A stretch of DNA of 64,000 bases from Glycomyces terrestris (GTDB lineage: Bacteria; Actinomycetota; Actinomycetes; Mycobacteriales; Micromonosporaceae), in NCBI RefSeq assembly GCF_003933745.1, contig NZ_RSEB01000002.1:682001-746000 (forward strand), given 5' to 3'. Within the stretch, counting starts at the first letter, position 1; each line of letters starts with the position of its first letter. Below the pieces are notes generated by a model, which was given only the letters and a program-made list of their open reading frames with translations, was not told the DNA's origin and did no database searches. Below, piece by piece: positions 25,280-33,486 of the stretch. Position numbers and translations under genes: made by a program.

Positions 25280-26341
25280 CTACTGCTTGCTGAACTCGGC
25301 CCAGCGCTCCACGAGGCGCGTCGCCGCGCCGTCGTCGATCGCCTTCGCCGCCAGCTCCAGGTTGCCCGCCAGGAGGCCCCGGCGCACCTTCACGTCGTGG
25401 AGATCCACGCCGTCGACCAGGCCCTGCCGCGACGCCAGCGCCGCGGCCGCGTTGATGAGCACCGCGTCCCGCACCGGACCGGACTCGCCCGCGAACACCC
25501 GCCGCGCCACACCCGTGTTGAACTCCAGGTCGCCGCCGCGCAGCGCCTCCGGGCCCGCGTTCTCCAGGCCCACTTCCTTCACGTCGATCGACCCCTGCGA
25601 CACCCGCCCGCCCGAGGCGATCCACTCCGACGTCGTCGACGCCGTCGAGATCTCGTCCAGGCCGTCGTCGCCCCGGACCACGAACACCGAGGCCCCGCGC
25701 GCCGCGAACACCTGCGCCATCAGCGGCGCCTTCACCGGGTCCGCGCAGCCGATCAGGCCCGCCTGCGGCTGGCCCGGATTCGTCAGCGGCCCCAGCAGGT
25801 TGAACACCGTCGGAATGCCCAGCGCCGCCCGGATCGGACCCGCATGCCGCATCCCGGGGTGGAACGTCCGCGCGAACGCGAAGCCGATCCCGACCTCCCG
25901 CACCGACGCCTCGACCCGCTCGGCCGTGGCCTCCAGATCGACGCCCAGCGCCTCCAGCAGGTCCGCCGAACCCACCGACGACGACGCGGACCGGTTCCCG
26001 TGCTTGATGACCGGCACCCCCGCCGCCGCGACCACGATCGCCGCCATCGTCGAGATGTTCACCGAGTTCGAGCCGTCGCCCCCGGTCCCCACGATGTCGA
26101 CCGCGACGCCCAGGTCCGACAGGTCCAGCCGGGTCGTCTCCGCGAGCATCCGACCCGCGATCGCGCCGATCTCCTCCGGCGTCTCACCCTTCGAGCGCAG
26201 CAGCACCGCGAACGCCGCCAGCTGCGCCGGATCGGCGTTCCCGGCCATGATCTCCGCCATCGCCCAGTCGGCGCTGGCCTCGTCGAGATGATCGCCGCTC
26301 GAGAGGCGCGCGAGGACATCGGGCCAGGTCGGACTGGTCAT
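25280..26341 (-). CDS. trpD: Anthranilate phosphoribosyltransferase
   Basis: The 353-residue enzyme joins anthranilate to PRPP in tryptophan synthesis. The PRPP-binding glycine motif DIVGTGGDGSNSVNIST and the KHGNRSASSSVGSADLLEALG segment that binds anthranilate and PRPP are intact, as is the HPGMRH...R stretch. Start ATG 26341 overlaps the stop of the upstream receiver-like gene (ATGA). A trpD near qcr and cta genes is a known actinobacterial order (as in Streptomyces). No trp attenuator is visible upstream. Confidence 0.95.
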   Translation of the reverse strand: MTSPTWPDVLARLSSGDHLDEASADWAMAEIMAGNADPAQLAAFAVLLRSKGETPEEIGAIAGRMLAETTRLDLSDLGVAVDIVGTGGDGSNSVNISTMAAIVVAAAGVPVIKHGNRSASSSVGSADLLEALGVDLEATAERVEASVREVGIGFAFARTFHPGMRHAGPIRAALGIPTVFNLLGPLTNPGQPQAGLIGCADPVKAPLMAQVFAARGASVFVVRGDDGLDEISTASTTSEWIASGGRVSQGSIDVKEVGLENAGPEALRGGDLEFNTGVARRVFAGESGPVRDAVLINAAAALASRQGLVDGVDLHDVKVRRGLLAGNLELAAKAIDDGAATRLVERWAEFSKQ

Positions 26342-26799
26342 GCGAACTCCCGGAGAGAGGAATATAAGGCGGCGCGCTGCGCCGGCGCCGAGCCCGATGC
26401 CCGGCTGACCAGCAAGTCTACTACCGTCTGGCCCGTCGTCACGGGGTTGAGCGGGTGCTTCAGGACCGCATCGGCCCGCGACCACGCCGCCAGCCACCGG
26501 TCCGCGTCCCGCGCGACCACGACCGCGAGCGTCGGCGGCTCGTCGAACTCGTCGCGCAGCTGCCGCGCGATCCCGAGGCCGCCGGCCGGCTGCGCCTCCC
26601 CGTCGAGCAGCACGAGGTCGATCTCGTACTTGTCGATGAGGGCCACCGCCTCGTCGTACCCGCCCGCGACCGCGTACTCGATCCGGACGCCCTCGGCCGG
26701 CGCTTCGCCGATGGCCGAGCGCATCTGCTCGATGACCGCGGGTCGATGACTGTAAAGGAGGACTGCGTACTCAGCCGTTGAGGTGCTCACGCTTCGCAT
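26338..26799 (-). CDS. Stand-alone receiver-like (pseudo-receiver) protein
   Basis: The 153-residue protein starts at ATG 26799 (GTG 26790 also possible). The fold pattern matches a response-regulator receiver: YEIDLVLLDGEAQPAGG mirrors the phospho-acceptor Asp followed by xxMPxxxG, and DAVLKHPL mirrors the conserved Lys-Pro. The acidic pair that holds Mg at the end of strand 1 is missing (VLLYSHRP instead), so it is probably not phosphorylated in the normal way. There is no output domain. It is coupled to trpD by an ATGA overlap, suggesting a regulatory or stabilising role for that enzyme or for respiration genes nearby. Confidence 0.65.
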   Translation of the reverse strand: MRSVSTSTAEYAVLLYSHRPAVIEQMRSAIGEAPAEGVRIEYAVAGGYDEAVALIDKYEIDLVLLDGEAQPAGGLGIARQLRDEFDEPPTLAVVVARDADRWLAAWSRADAVLKHPLNPVTTGQTVVDLLVSRASGSAPAQRAALYSSLREFA

Positions 26800-26857
26800 A
26801 TTAAACGGGCCACACCGAAATGGGAAGCCCGGCGCGGCCACTTCCGCGACCGGGAAT

Positions 26858-26870
26858 GCCTACAGTAGGC
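26858..26870. promoter_or_regulatory. 13-bp perfect palindrome between divergent promoters
   Basis: GCCTACAGTAGGC lies between the receiver-like gene (minus) and ctaE (plus). It includes TACAGT, a fair -10 hexamer. It may be a promoter element, an operator, or both. Confidence 0.4.
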
Positions 26871-26988
26871 GAACCGCGAATGACCTGCGCACACTCCGTG
26901 AGAAGACGGGGGAGCCTACTCCGCGCGACACGCGCGAAATACACACCCCATGCGCAGGTTGACCGTGCCGGGCCGTAATAATGTGCCC

Positions 26989-27603
26989 GTGACTGCCGCC
27001 GAAGCAACTATCGACCCCAGCCGAATCCACTCACTGACCCGGCCCAATGTCGTCAGTGTCGGCACCATCGTGTGGTTGAGCAGCGAACTCATGTTCTTTG
27101 CGGGCCTGTTCGCGATGTACTTCTCCATCCAGGCCGCCGCGCCCGCGATGTTCGAGGAGGGCTACCACCACCTCGAGATCCCCTACGCGCTGGTCTTCAC
27201 CGTGATCCTGGTGGCCTCCTCCGTCACCTGCCAGCTCGGCGTCTTCGCGGCCGAGCGCGGGGACGTCTACCGGCTGCGCCTGTGGTTCGCGATCACCTTC
27301 ATCATGGGGCTCGTCTTCGTGCTCGGCCAGGTCAACGAGTACCGCAACCTCGTCACCGAGGGCCACGCGATCTCGTCCGACGGCTACTGGACCATGTTCT
27401 ACCTGACCACCGGCTTCCACGGCCTGCACGTCACCGGCGGTCTGATCGCCTTCATCGTCTACCTCATCCGCACGACGATGGGCCGATTCACGCCCGCCCA
27501 GGCCACCGCCTCCATCGTGGTGTCCTACTACTGGCACTTCGTCGACGTGGTCTGGATCGCGCTGTTCGCCGTGATCTACTTCCTGCCGATGGCCCAGTAC
27601 TGA
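26989..27603 (+). CDS. ctaE: Cytochrome c oxidase subunit III
   Basis: The 204-residue form starts at GTG 26989; ATG 26950 or GTG 26983 would add a short non-conserved tail. Five membrane helices are seen, fewer than in mitochondrial subunit III but usual in actinobacteria. Hallmarks are [22 protein letters not shown], the [12 protein letters not shown] loop and [11 protein letters not shown]. It is part of the aa3 oxidase that forms a supercomplex with the cytochrome bcc complex encoded just downstream (qcrCAB). Confidence 0.95.
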   Translation: MTAAEATIDPSRIHSLTRPNVVSVGTIVWLSSELMFFAGLFAMYFSIQAAAPAMFEEGYHHLEIPYALVFTVILVASSVTCQLGVFAAERGDVYRLRLWFAITFIMGLVFVLGQVNEYRNLVTEGHAISSDGYWTMFYLTTGFHGLHVTGGLIAFIVYLIRTTMGRFTPAQATASIVVSYYWHFVDVVWIALFAVIYFLPMAQY

Positions 27604-27793
27604 GACTGACCGGCCGCCCGCGCCTCCCACCCGGACGCGCCTGCGGCCCAAGGCAAGAGGCCCCGGCCCTGCGCCGAGGCCGCACAACCGTTCAACGCGA
27701 CGGCCGCCACCCGGAGGCGGCCGCCGGCCGAGCGGGAGCCCCGCACAGGGACCCCGCCCGGTCCGAGAGCTAGATAAAGGTGAGGCAACAACC

Positions 27794-28603
27794 GTGGCAG
27801 CATCAGCGAAACGCCGGCGAGGCTGGCGCAAGCGCCTCGGCGCGCTGGCCAGGTTCACCGGCGCACTGGTCATCGTCGGTGGGCTCTACTCGGTGTTCTC
27901 GCCGAGCCTGTACGCGCAGGAGGCCGAGGACAACGCGATCGACTCCGAGGTCGTCAAGGGCCAGGAGCTCTACGACACGAGCTGCATCTCCTGCCACGGC
28001 GACGACGGCGAGGGCATCGAGGGCCGCGGCCCGAGCCTCATCGGCGTCGGATCGGCGGCCGTCGAGTTCCAGGTGAACACCGGCCGCATGCCGATGGCCG
28101 CGCAGGGCGCCCAGGCGCCCGACTCGGACTACCCGGTCTTCACCGAGGAAGAGGCCGCCTGGCTCGGCGCCTACATCGAGTACCTGGGCGGCGGCGCCAC
28201 GGTGCCCGACGACCTCGAGGCGCTCGTCGAGAACGCGAACGTCGGCGAGGGCGGCGACCTCTACCGCGTCAACTGCGGCTCCTGCCACGGCTACGCCGGC
28301 GGCGGCGGGGCCCTGTCCTCCGGCGCCCACGCGCCCGCGCTGACCGGTGTCTCCGACGAGGAGATCTACCAGGCGATGCTCACCGGTCCGCAGAACATGC
28401 CGGTCTTCGCCGACAACGAGCTCACCCCCGAGCAGAAGGCCGACATCATCGCCTACGTCCAGTACATCGTCAACGACGACAGGGACCCGGGCGGCGTCTT
28501 CACCCTCGGACGGTACGGCCCGTCCACCGAAGGTCTGGCCATCTTCCTGGTCGGCATGACTGCGCTCCTGCTGACCACGCTCTGGATTGCAGGTAAATCG
28601 TGA
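27794..28603 (+). CDS. qcrC: Diheme cytochrome c of the bcc complex
   Basis: The 269-residue protein starts at GTG 27794. An N-terminal helix (about 20-37) anchors it, two CxxCH sites (C64/C67/H68 and C161/C164/H165) bind two hemes, and a C-terminal helix (about 245-267) anchors it again. This replaces the separate c1 and soluble cytochrome c of other bacteria and passes electrons straight to the aa3 oxidase. Its stop overlaps the qcrA start (GTGA). Confidence 0.95.
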   Translation: MAASAKRRRGWRKRLGALARFTGALVIVGGLYSVFSPSLYAQEAEDNAIDSEVVKGQELYDTSCISCHGDDGEGIEGRGPSLIGVGSAAVEFQVNTGRMPMAAQGAQAPDSDYPVFTEEEAAWLGAYIEYLGGGATVPDDLEALVENANVGEGGDLYRVNCGSCHGYAGGGGALSSGAHAPALTGVSDEEIYQAMLTGPQNMPVFADNELTPEQKADIIAYVQYIVNDDRDPGGVFTLGRYGPSTEGLAIFLVGMTALLLTTLWIAGKS

Positions 28604-29721
28604 GTGCCCACACTGACAGCGCCCGTGACGAGGGCGCGGCGGTCGACCTCAGCGACCCGAAGCTGACCCGCTTCGAGGTCTACAAAGAGGGCCTGCGCCG
28701 CGACGACATCGAGATCATCCACTACGAGCCGCGGTTCGCGAAGCCGGGGACGAAGGCCGAGAAGCGCATGGAGCGCATCGTCGCCGGCCTCTTCCTCCTC
28801 TCGGGCCTGTTCGCGACCCTGTTCGTGGTCGCGTTCATCTGGTGGCCCTGGGAGTACGAGGGCGCCGCGACCTGGCGCGACCCGCAGACCTGGTACACCC
28901 CGGTCATCGGCTTCACGCTCGGGTTCTCGCTGCTGTTCTTCGCGGTCGGCGTGCTCACCTGGGCCAAGAAGCTCCTCCCGATCGAGGAGCTGGTCCAGGA
29001 CCGCCACGACGGCGGCTCCTCCAAGGAGGACCGGCGCATCGCCGAGTCCACCGTCGACACCATCGTCGACGACATGGGCCTGCGCCGCCGCCCGTTCCTG
29101 GTGAAGTCGGCCCTGCTGGCCGCCGCGCCGCTCGGCCTCGCCGCGGTCGCCCCCCTGGGCGCCCTCATCAAGGACCCGGCCGACATGTACACCGTCACCG
29201 GCTGGAACGCCGAGCGGTACAACGACGGCGAGCCGATCCGGCTCATGATGAAGGACGGGGCGCTCGTGCGGCCCGACATGGTCTCCGCCGGCGGCCAGAT
29301 CACCGTCTACCCGGCGATCGACCACGGTGCGACCAACCAGTTCCCGACCGCCCCGACCCTGCTCATCCACCTGCGGGAAGCCGACGCGGCCAAGCTGCGC
29401 GAGAACCTGTACCCGATGTACCAGGACGTGGACGCCATCTGGGGCAACTTCGTCGCCTACTCCAAGATCTGCACCCACGTGGGCTGTCCGGCCTCGCTGT
29501 ACGAGCAGCAGAGCCAGCGCCTGCTGTGCCCGTGCCACCAGTCGCAGTTCAACGTGGTCGACAACGCCGCCCCCGTGTTCGGCCCGGCCACCCGGCACCT
29601 GCCGATGCTGCCGATCACGGTCGACGACGAGGGCTACTTCGTCGCCACGTCGGACTTCCTGGTGCCCCCGGGCCCGGCGTTCTGGAACCGCCCGTCCCTC
29701 CCCGAGGAGGATGAGAAGTGA
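28600..29721 (+). CDS. qcrA: Rieske iron-sulfur protein of the bcc complex
   Basis: The 373-residue protein starts at GTG 28600, overlapping qcrC. It has three membrane helices (about 60-85, 100-125, 165-185), as in other actinobacteria. The C-terminal Rieske fold has CTHVGCP (about 290) and CPCHQSQF (about 309), giving the two Cys and two His that hold the [2Fe-2S] cluster. It accepts one electron from menaquinol and passes it to QcrC. Its stop overlaps qcrB (GTGA). Confidence 0.95.
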   Translation: MSAHTDSARDEGAAVDLSDPKLTRFEVYKEGLRRDDIEIIHYEPRFAKPGTKAEKRMERIVAGLFLLSGLFATLFVVAFIWWPWEYEGAATWRDPQTWYTPVIGFTLGFSLLFFAVGVLTWAKKLLPIEELVQDRHDGGSSKEDRRIAESTVDTIVDDMGLRRRPFLVKSALLAAAPLGLAAVAPLGALIKDPADMYTVTGWNAERYNDGEPIRLMMKDGALVRPDMVSAGGQITVYPAIDHGATNQFPTAPTLLIHLREADAAKLRENLYPMYQDVDAIWGNFVAYSKICTHVGCPASLYEQQSQRLLCPCHQSQFNVVDNAAPVFGPATRHLPMLPITVDDEGYFVATSDFLVPPGPAFWNRPSLPEEDEK

Positions 29722-31298
29722 AACGCCGCAACGGCTCTAGCGACAGCCTGCTGACGAAGGCGGGCGGCGAGCTCGACGACCGCTTCAAGCTCGCCGGACC
29801 GGCCCGGGTCCTGTTCAACAAGGTCTTCCCGGACCACTGGTCGTTCCTCCTGGGCGAGATCGCGCTGTTCTCGTTCATCCTGCTGCTCCTGTCGGGCACG
29901 TTCCTGGCGCTGTTCTTCGAGCCGTCGATGGTCGAGGTGACCTACCACGGCGCGTACGTGCCGCTCCAGGGCATCGAGATGTCGCGCGCCTACGAGTCGG
30001 CGCTGGACCTCTCCTTCGAGGTCCGCGGCGGCCTGTTCATGCGGCAGATGCACCACTGGGCGACGCTGCTGTTCATGGCCTCGATCCTGATCCACATGCT
30101 CCGGATCTTCTTCACCGGCGCGTTCCGCGCGCCGCGCGAGACGAACTGGATGATCGGCATCCTGCTGTTCTGGGTCGGCTTCTTCGAGGGCTTCTTCGGC
30201 TACTCGCTCCCGGACGACGGCCTCTCCGGCACCGGCCTCCGCATCATGGAGGGCATGACCGCCTCCGTGCCGTTCATCGGCCCGTGGGCCTCGGCGGCGC
30301 TGTTCCGCGGCCAGTTCCCGGGCACCGACGTGATCTCGATGATCTACATCATCCACGTCTTCATCTTCCCGCTGATCCTGCTGGCGCTCATCACGGTCCA
30401 CGTGGCCCTGGTGTTCATCCAGAAGCACACGCAGTGGCCCGGACCGGGGCGCACCGAGCACAACGTGGTCGGCTTCCGCATGTTCCCGAACTACGTCATG
30501 AAGCAGGTCGGCTTCATGCTCTTCATCTGGGGCGTGATCGCCGCGATGGCGGGCCTGTTCCAGATCAACCCGATCTGGCTGTTCGGGCCGTACGAGGTCT
30601 CGGTCGTGTCCTCGGCCTCGCAGCCCGACTTCTACGTCATGTACCTGGACGGCCTCATCCGCCTGTTCCCGGCGTGGGAGTTCCGGGTGCCGCCGTACTT
30701 CACGCTGCCGGCGGTGTTCTGGCCGGCGATCGCGGGCATGGGCCTGTCGGTGCTGCTCCCGCTGGTGTACCCGGCGCTGGAGCGGCGGTTCACCAAGGAC
30801 CGCGGGCACCACAACCTGCTCCAGCGCCCGCGCGACAACCCGGGCCGCACCAGCCTCGGCGTCATGGTCGTGGTCTTCTGGACCGTCGGCGCCGTCTCCG
30901 GCGGCAACGACGTGTTCGCCGAGAAGTTCGACATCTCGCTGAACGCCATGACCTGGGCCGGCCGCATCGGGATCGTGATCCTGCCGATCATCGCGTACTA
31001 CCTGACGTACCGGATCTGCCTGGGCCTCCAGCAGCACGACCGCGAGGTCCTCGCGCACGGCCTGGAGACGGGCATCCTCATGCGCGACCCGAACGGGCGC
31101 TTCTACGAGGTGCACCAGCCGCTGGCCGAGCCGGACGAGCACGGGCACACCGAGCTGGAGTACAACGGCTGGGTCGTGCCGAAGAAGATGAACCGCGTCG
31201 GCGCGCTCCCGCCGACCGACCGCGGCTTCTTCAAGTCGATCGAGGAGCCGTCCGAGAACGGCGCCGCGCGCGACGAGATCGAGTCGGGCAAGCACTAG
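29718..31298 (+). CDS. qcrB: Cytochrome b subunit of the bcc complex
   Basis: The 526-residue protein starts at GTG 29718. Heme-ligating histidines occur in MRQMHHWATLLF (helix B) and in the helix D segment YIIHVFIFPLILLALITVHVAL. A C-terminal extension of about 130 residues beyond the usual cytochrome b is mostly hydrophilic (HGHTELEYNGWVVPKKM and on), as is typical of actinobacterial QcrB. It holds the menaquinol sites. It is the last gene of the operon, with a strong terminator next. Confidence 0.95.
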   Translation: MKRRNGSSDSLLTKAGGELDDRFKLAGPARVLFNKVFPDHWSFLLGEIALFSFILLLLSGTFLALFFEPSMVEVTYHGAYVPLQGIEMSRAYESALDLSFEVRGGLFMRQMHHWATLLFMASILIHMLRIFFTGAFRAPRETNWMIGILLFWVGFFEGFFGYSLPDDGLSGTGLRIMEGMTASVPFIGPWASAALFRGQFPGTDVISMIYIIHVFIFPLILLALITVHVALVFIQKHTQWPGPGRTEHNVVGFRMFPNYVMKQVGFMLFIWGVIAAMAGLFQINPIWLFGPYEVSVVSSASQPDFYVMYLDGLIRLFPAWEFRVPPYFTLPAVFWPAIAGMGLSVLLPLVYPALERRFTKDRGHHNLLQRPRDNPGRTSLGVMVVVFWTVGAVSGGNDVFAEKFDISLNAMTWAGRIGIVILPIIAYYLTYRICLGLQQHDREVLAHGLETGILMRDPNGRFYEVHQPLAEPDEHGHTELEYNGWVVPKKMNRVGALPPTDRGFFKSIEEPSENGAARDEIESGKH

Positions 31299-31309
31299 CG
31301 AGACGCTGA

Positions 31310-31339
31310 GACGGGCCCCGCCGGAAGGCGGGGCCCGTC
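31310..31339 (+). terminator. Terminator after qcrB
   Basis: A perfect 13-bp stem GACGGGCCCCGCC / GGCGGGGCCCGTC with a GGAA loop is followed by TTTCG. Confidence 0.85.
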
Positions 31340-31372
31340 TTTCGCGTATCGGGAATTCCGGATATGTCCACT

Positions 31373-31493
31373 GGGGTGGCCCCCCGATCGATGATGGCGC
31401 GGGGGTCCGACAAGGGCGCTCCGGACGCGACGCGAGGATCGCTCGATGTGGAGGGCCCCCCCGGTTCGAGTGGCGCGGGGGTCCGACAGGGGC
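31373..31493. repeat. Imperfect direct repeat downstream of qcrB
   Basis: The 18-mer TGGCGCGGGGGTCCGACA occurs at 31395-31412 and 31471-31488, preceded in both copies by a G/C-rich G(T/A)GG(C/G)CCCCCCG tract. The copies are 76 bases apart and lie between the qcr terminator and the end of the RSH gene. Function unknown. Confidence 0.7.
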
Positions 31494-31497
31494 CGGG

Positions 31498-33225
31498 CTA
31501 GTAGCGGTCGACCGTGGTGATGAGCTTGTCCGCCAGTTCGTCGGGGTCGAGCTTCTCGCGGGCGAGGGCCAGGTACAGCGAATCGAGGTCGGGGTAGCCG
31601 AGGGACGAGGCCACGCCGTGGAGGGGCTGCTCGCCGGCGAGGCCGCGGCCGCGGGCGATGAGGGAGCGCCAGAGGCGGTTCTTGCCGGCCTTGAGCTCGT
31701 CCTCGAAGCGCTGCATGGGGATCACGGGGAGCTCGCCGGTGGAGTCGAGGTCGTCGATCGCGCCGAACCAGTCGTTGATGTGCAGCTGCGCCTCGGGCGT
31801 CTTCGCGTGCTCCAGCCACTGCTTCGAGGGCCCGTACGGCTGCTCGGTGGTCAGGACCAGCTCGACGGTGTCGCCGTCGCGCAGCGGCTGCGACAGGGGC
31901 GCGATCTCGCCGTTGACGTACGCGGCGATGAGCCGGTGGCCCTTCGACGGGCCCGAGCAGTAGGCGACGTCGACCGGGGTGGACGCCTTCGGGACCGTCA
32001 GCTGCTCGCCGTCGCGCGTGAAGACCAGGATGTCCTGGTCGGCGAGGTCGCAGCGGAGCGAGTCGAGGAACTGCCCGGAGTCGGCGACCTCGTGCTGCCA
32101 GTCGAGGAGGCGCTGGAGCCAGGGCAGCTGGATCTCCCGCTGGTTCCCGCCGGACTGGCGCAGCCCGGCGACGATGCCGACCTCGGCGGTCTCGTGCATC
32201 TCGCGGGTGCGGATGAGGAACTCGATCGACTGCCCGCCCGGCCCGGCGACCGCGGTGTGGATCGACTGGTACAGGTTGAACTTCTTGGCGGCGATGAGGT
32301 CGCGGAACTTGCCGCCCACCGGCTTCCAGAGCTTGTGGATCGCCCCGAGCGCCGCGTAGCAGTCCGTCAGGGGGCCGTCGACGACGATGACCATGCGCGG
32401 CGGGTCGGCCGGGCCGGTGCCCGGGTGCTTCTGCATCTCGCGGTACACCGAGTACGGGTGCCGGGGCCGGTCCAGGAGCCGCGCGGCCACCTTGAACTCG
32501 CGCAGGGCCCGGCGCACCTGCGGGGCGATCTGCTCGACCTGGCGCTTGCGGTCGGTGTCCGAGCCCAGGTGCTCCTTGATGCGCTGGAAGACCTCCGGCT
32601 GGAGCGTCTCCAGGACGATGTCCTCGAGTTCGCGCTTGATGACGTACAGGCCGAGGCGGTCGGCGAGCGGGATGAGGACGTCCTGGGTGGCCTCGGCGAT
32701 GCGGATCTGGCTGGGGCGCTTCTTGAACTTGATGGTCCGCATGTTGTGCAGCCGGTCGGCGAGCTTGATGATCATGACCCGGATGTCGCGCCCGGCGGTG
32801 AGCACGAGCTTGCGGAACGTCTCGGCCTCGGCGGCCGAGCCCAGGTGGATCTTGTCGAGCTTGGTGACGCCGTCGACCATCACGGCGATCTCGTCGCCGA
32901 AGTCGCCGCGGAGCGCCTCCAGCGAGTACGGGGTGTCCTCGACGGTGTCGTGGAGGAGCCCGGCCGCGATCGTGGGGGTGTCGACGCCGAGGTCGGCCAG
33001 GATCGTGGAGACCGCGATCGGGTGGGTGATGTACGGCTCGCCCGAGCGGCGGGCCTGGCCGCGGTGCATCTGCTCGGCGATGCGGTACGCGCGGCGGACC
33101 AGGAGCAGGTCGGGCTGGGCGAAGTGGGCGCGGTGCGCCGCTTCGAGCTGCGCCACCTTCCCCGCGAGGTCCCACGGGTCGTCAGGTCTGGCAGTCCGAG
33201 TAGCCGAAAGCAATGCGCGCAACAT
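31498..33225 (-). CDS. Small RelA/SpoT homologue, probably hydrolase-dominant
   Basis: The 575-residue protein starts at ATG 33225 (site GGAGG, spacing 5). An HD-type (p)ppGpp hydrolase domain (about 40-200) is intact: THP (H68), LLHDTVEDT (H92, D93, E97, D98) and IKLADRLHNMRT. The synthetase domain (about 265-375) keeps HPYSVYREMQK, KFRDLIAAKKFNLYQSIHTAV and a Glu in SIEFLIRT, but the usual IYDLxxxRVIV strand with the Mg-binding Asp is replaced by DPPRMVIVVDG. A TGS domain follows (about 410-470), but the C-terminal zinc-finger and ACT domains of full-length Rel are absent. It is likely a second RSH of the genome, mainly degrading alarmone. Confidence 0.8.
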   Translation of the reverse strand: MLRALLSATRTARPDDPWDLAGKVAQLEAAHRAHFAQPDLLLVRRAYRIAEQMHRGQARRSGEPYITHPIAVSTILADLGVDTPTIAAGLLHDTVEDTPYSLEALRGDFGDEIAVMVDGVTKLDKIHLGSAAEAETFRKLVLTAGRDIRVMIIKLADRLHNMRTIKFKKRPSQIRIAEATQDVLIPLADRLGLYVIKRELEDIVLETLQPEVFQRIKEHLGSDTDRKRQVEQIAPQVRRALREFKVAARLLDRPRHPYSVYREMQKHPGTGPADPPRMVIVVDGPLTDCYAALGAIHKLWKPVGGKFRDLIAAKKFNLYQSIHTAVAGPGGQSIEFLIRTREMHETAEVGIVAGLRQSGGNQREIQLPWLQRLLDWQHEVADSGQFLDSLRCDLADQDILVFTRDGEQLTVPKASTPVDVAYCSGPSKGHRLIAAYVNGEIAPLSQPLRDGDTVELVLTTEQPYGPSKQWLEHAKTPEAQLHINDWFGAIDDLDSTGELPVIPMQRFEDELKAGKNRLWRSLIARGRGLAGEQPLHGVASSLGYPDLDSLYLALAREKLDPDELADKLITTVDRY

Positions 33226-33486
33226 GAAAGCCTCCGATGCCCAAGGTTGACCGCATTCTAGATGTACAACGATTCCTGGAGAGAATCGACACTAGACACT
33301 GTCGGATTTCGGCGGGGCCGCCGGAACGGGCGGATGACACAGCGTACCGGAGCCGGGGCCCGCACGGAAACCTCAAGTGCCGCAAATGGATGCGAGAGAA
33401 CTCACGTCCGTTTCGCCGGAACCGCCGGCGTTCGGGGACTGGGACCCTCGGTTCCCTTGGGACAGCGGAGCGTTCGCGGTGCCGTC

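Noticed and set aside
27604..27793. Possible regulatory RNA between ctaE and qcrC
   Set aside because: GC-rich short stems are present but no convincing terminator or conserved motif; it looks like an ordinary leader.
33226..33486. Possible riboswitch or small gene upstream of the RSH gene
   Set aside because: No known riboswitch core and no frame with a ribosome site and normal codon use; I see only the RSH ribosome site GGAGG.
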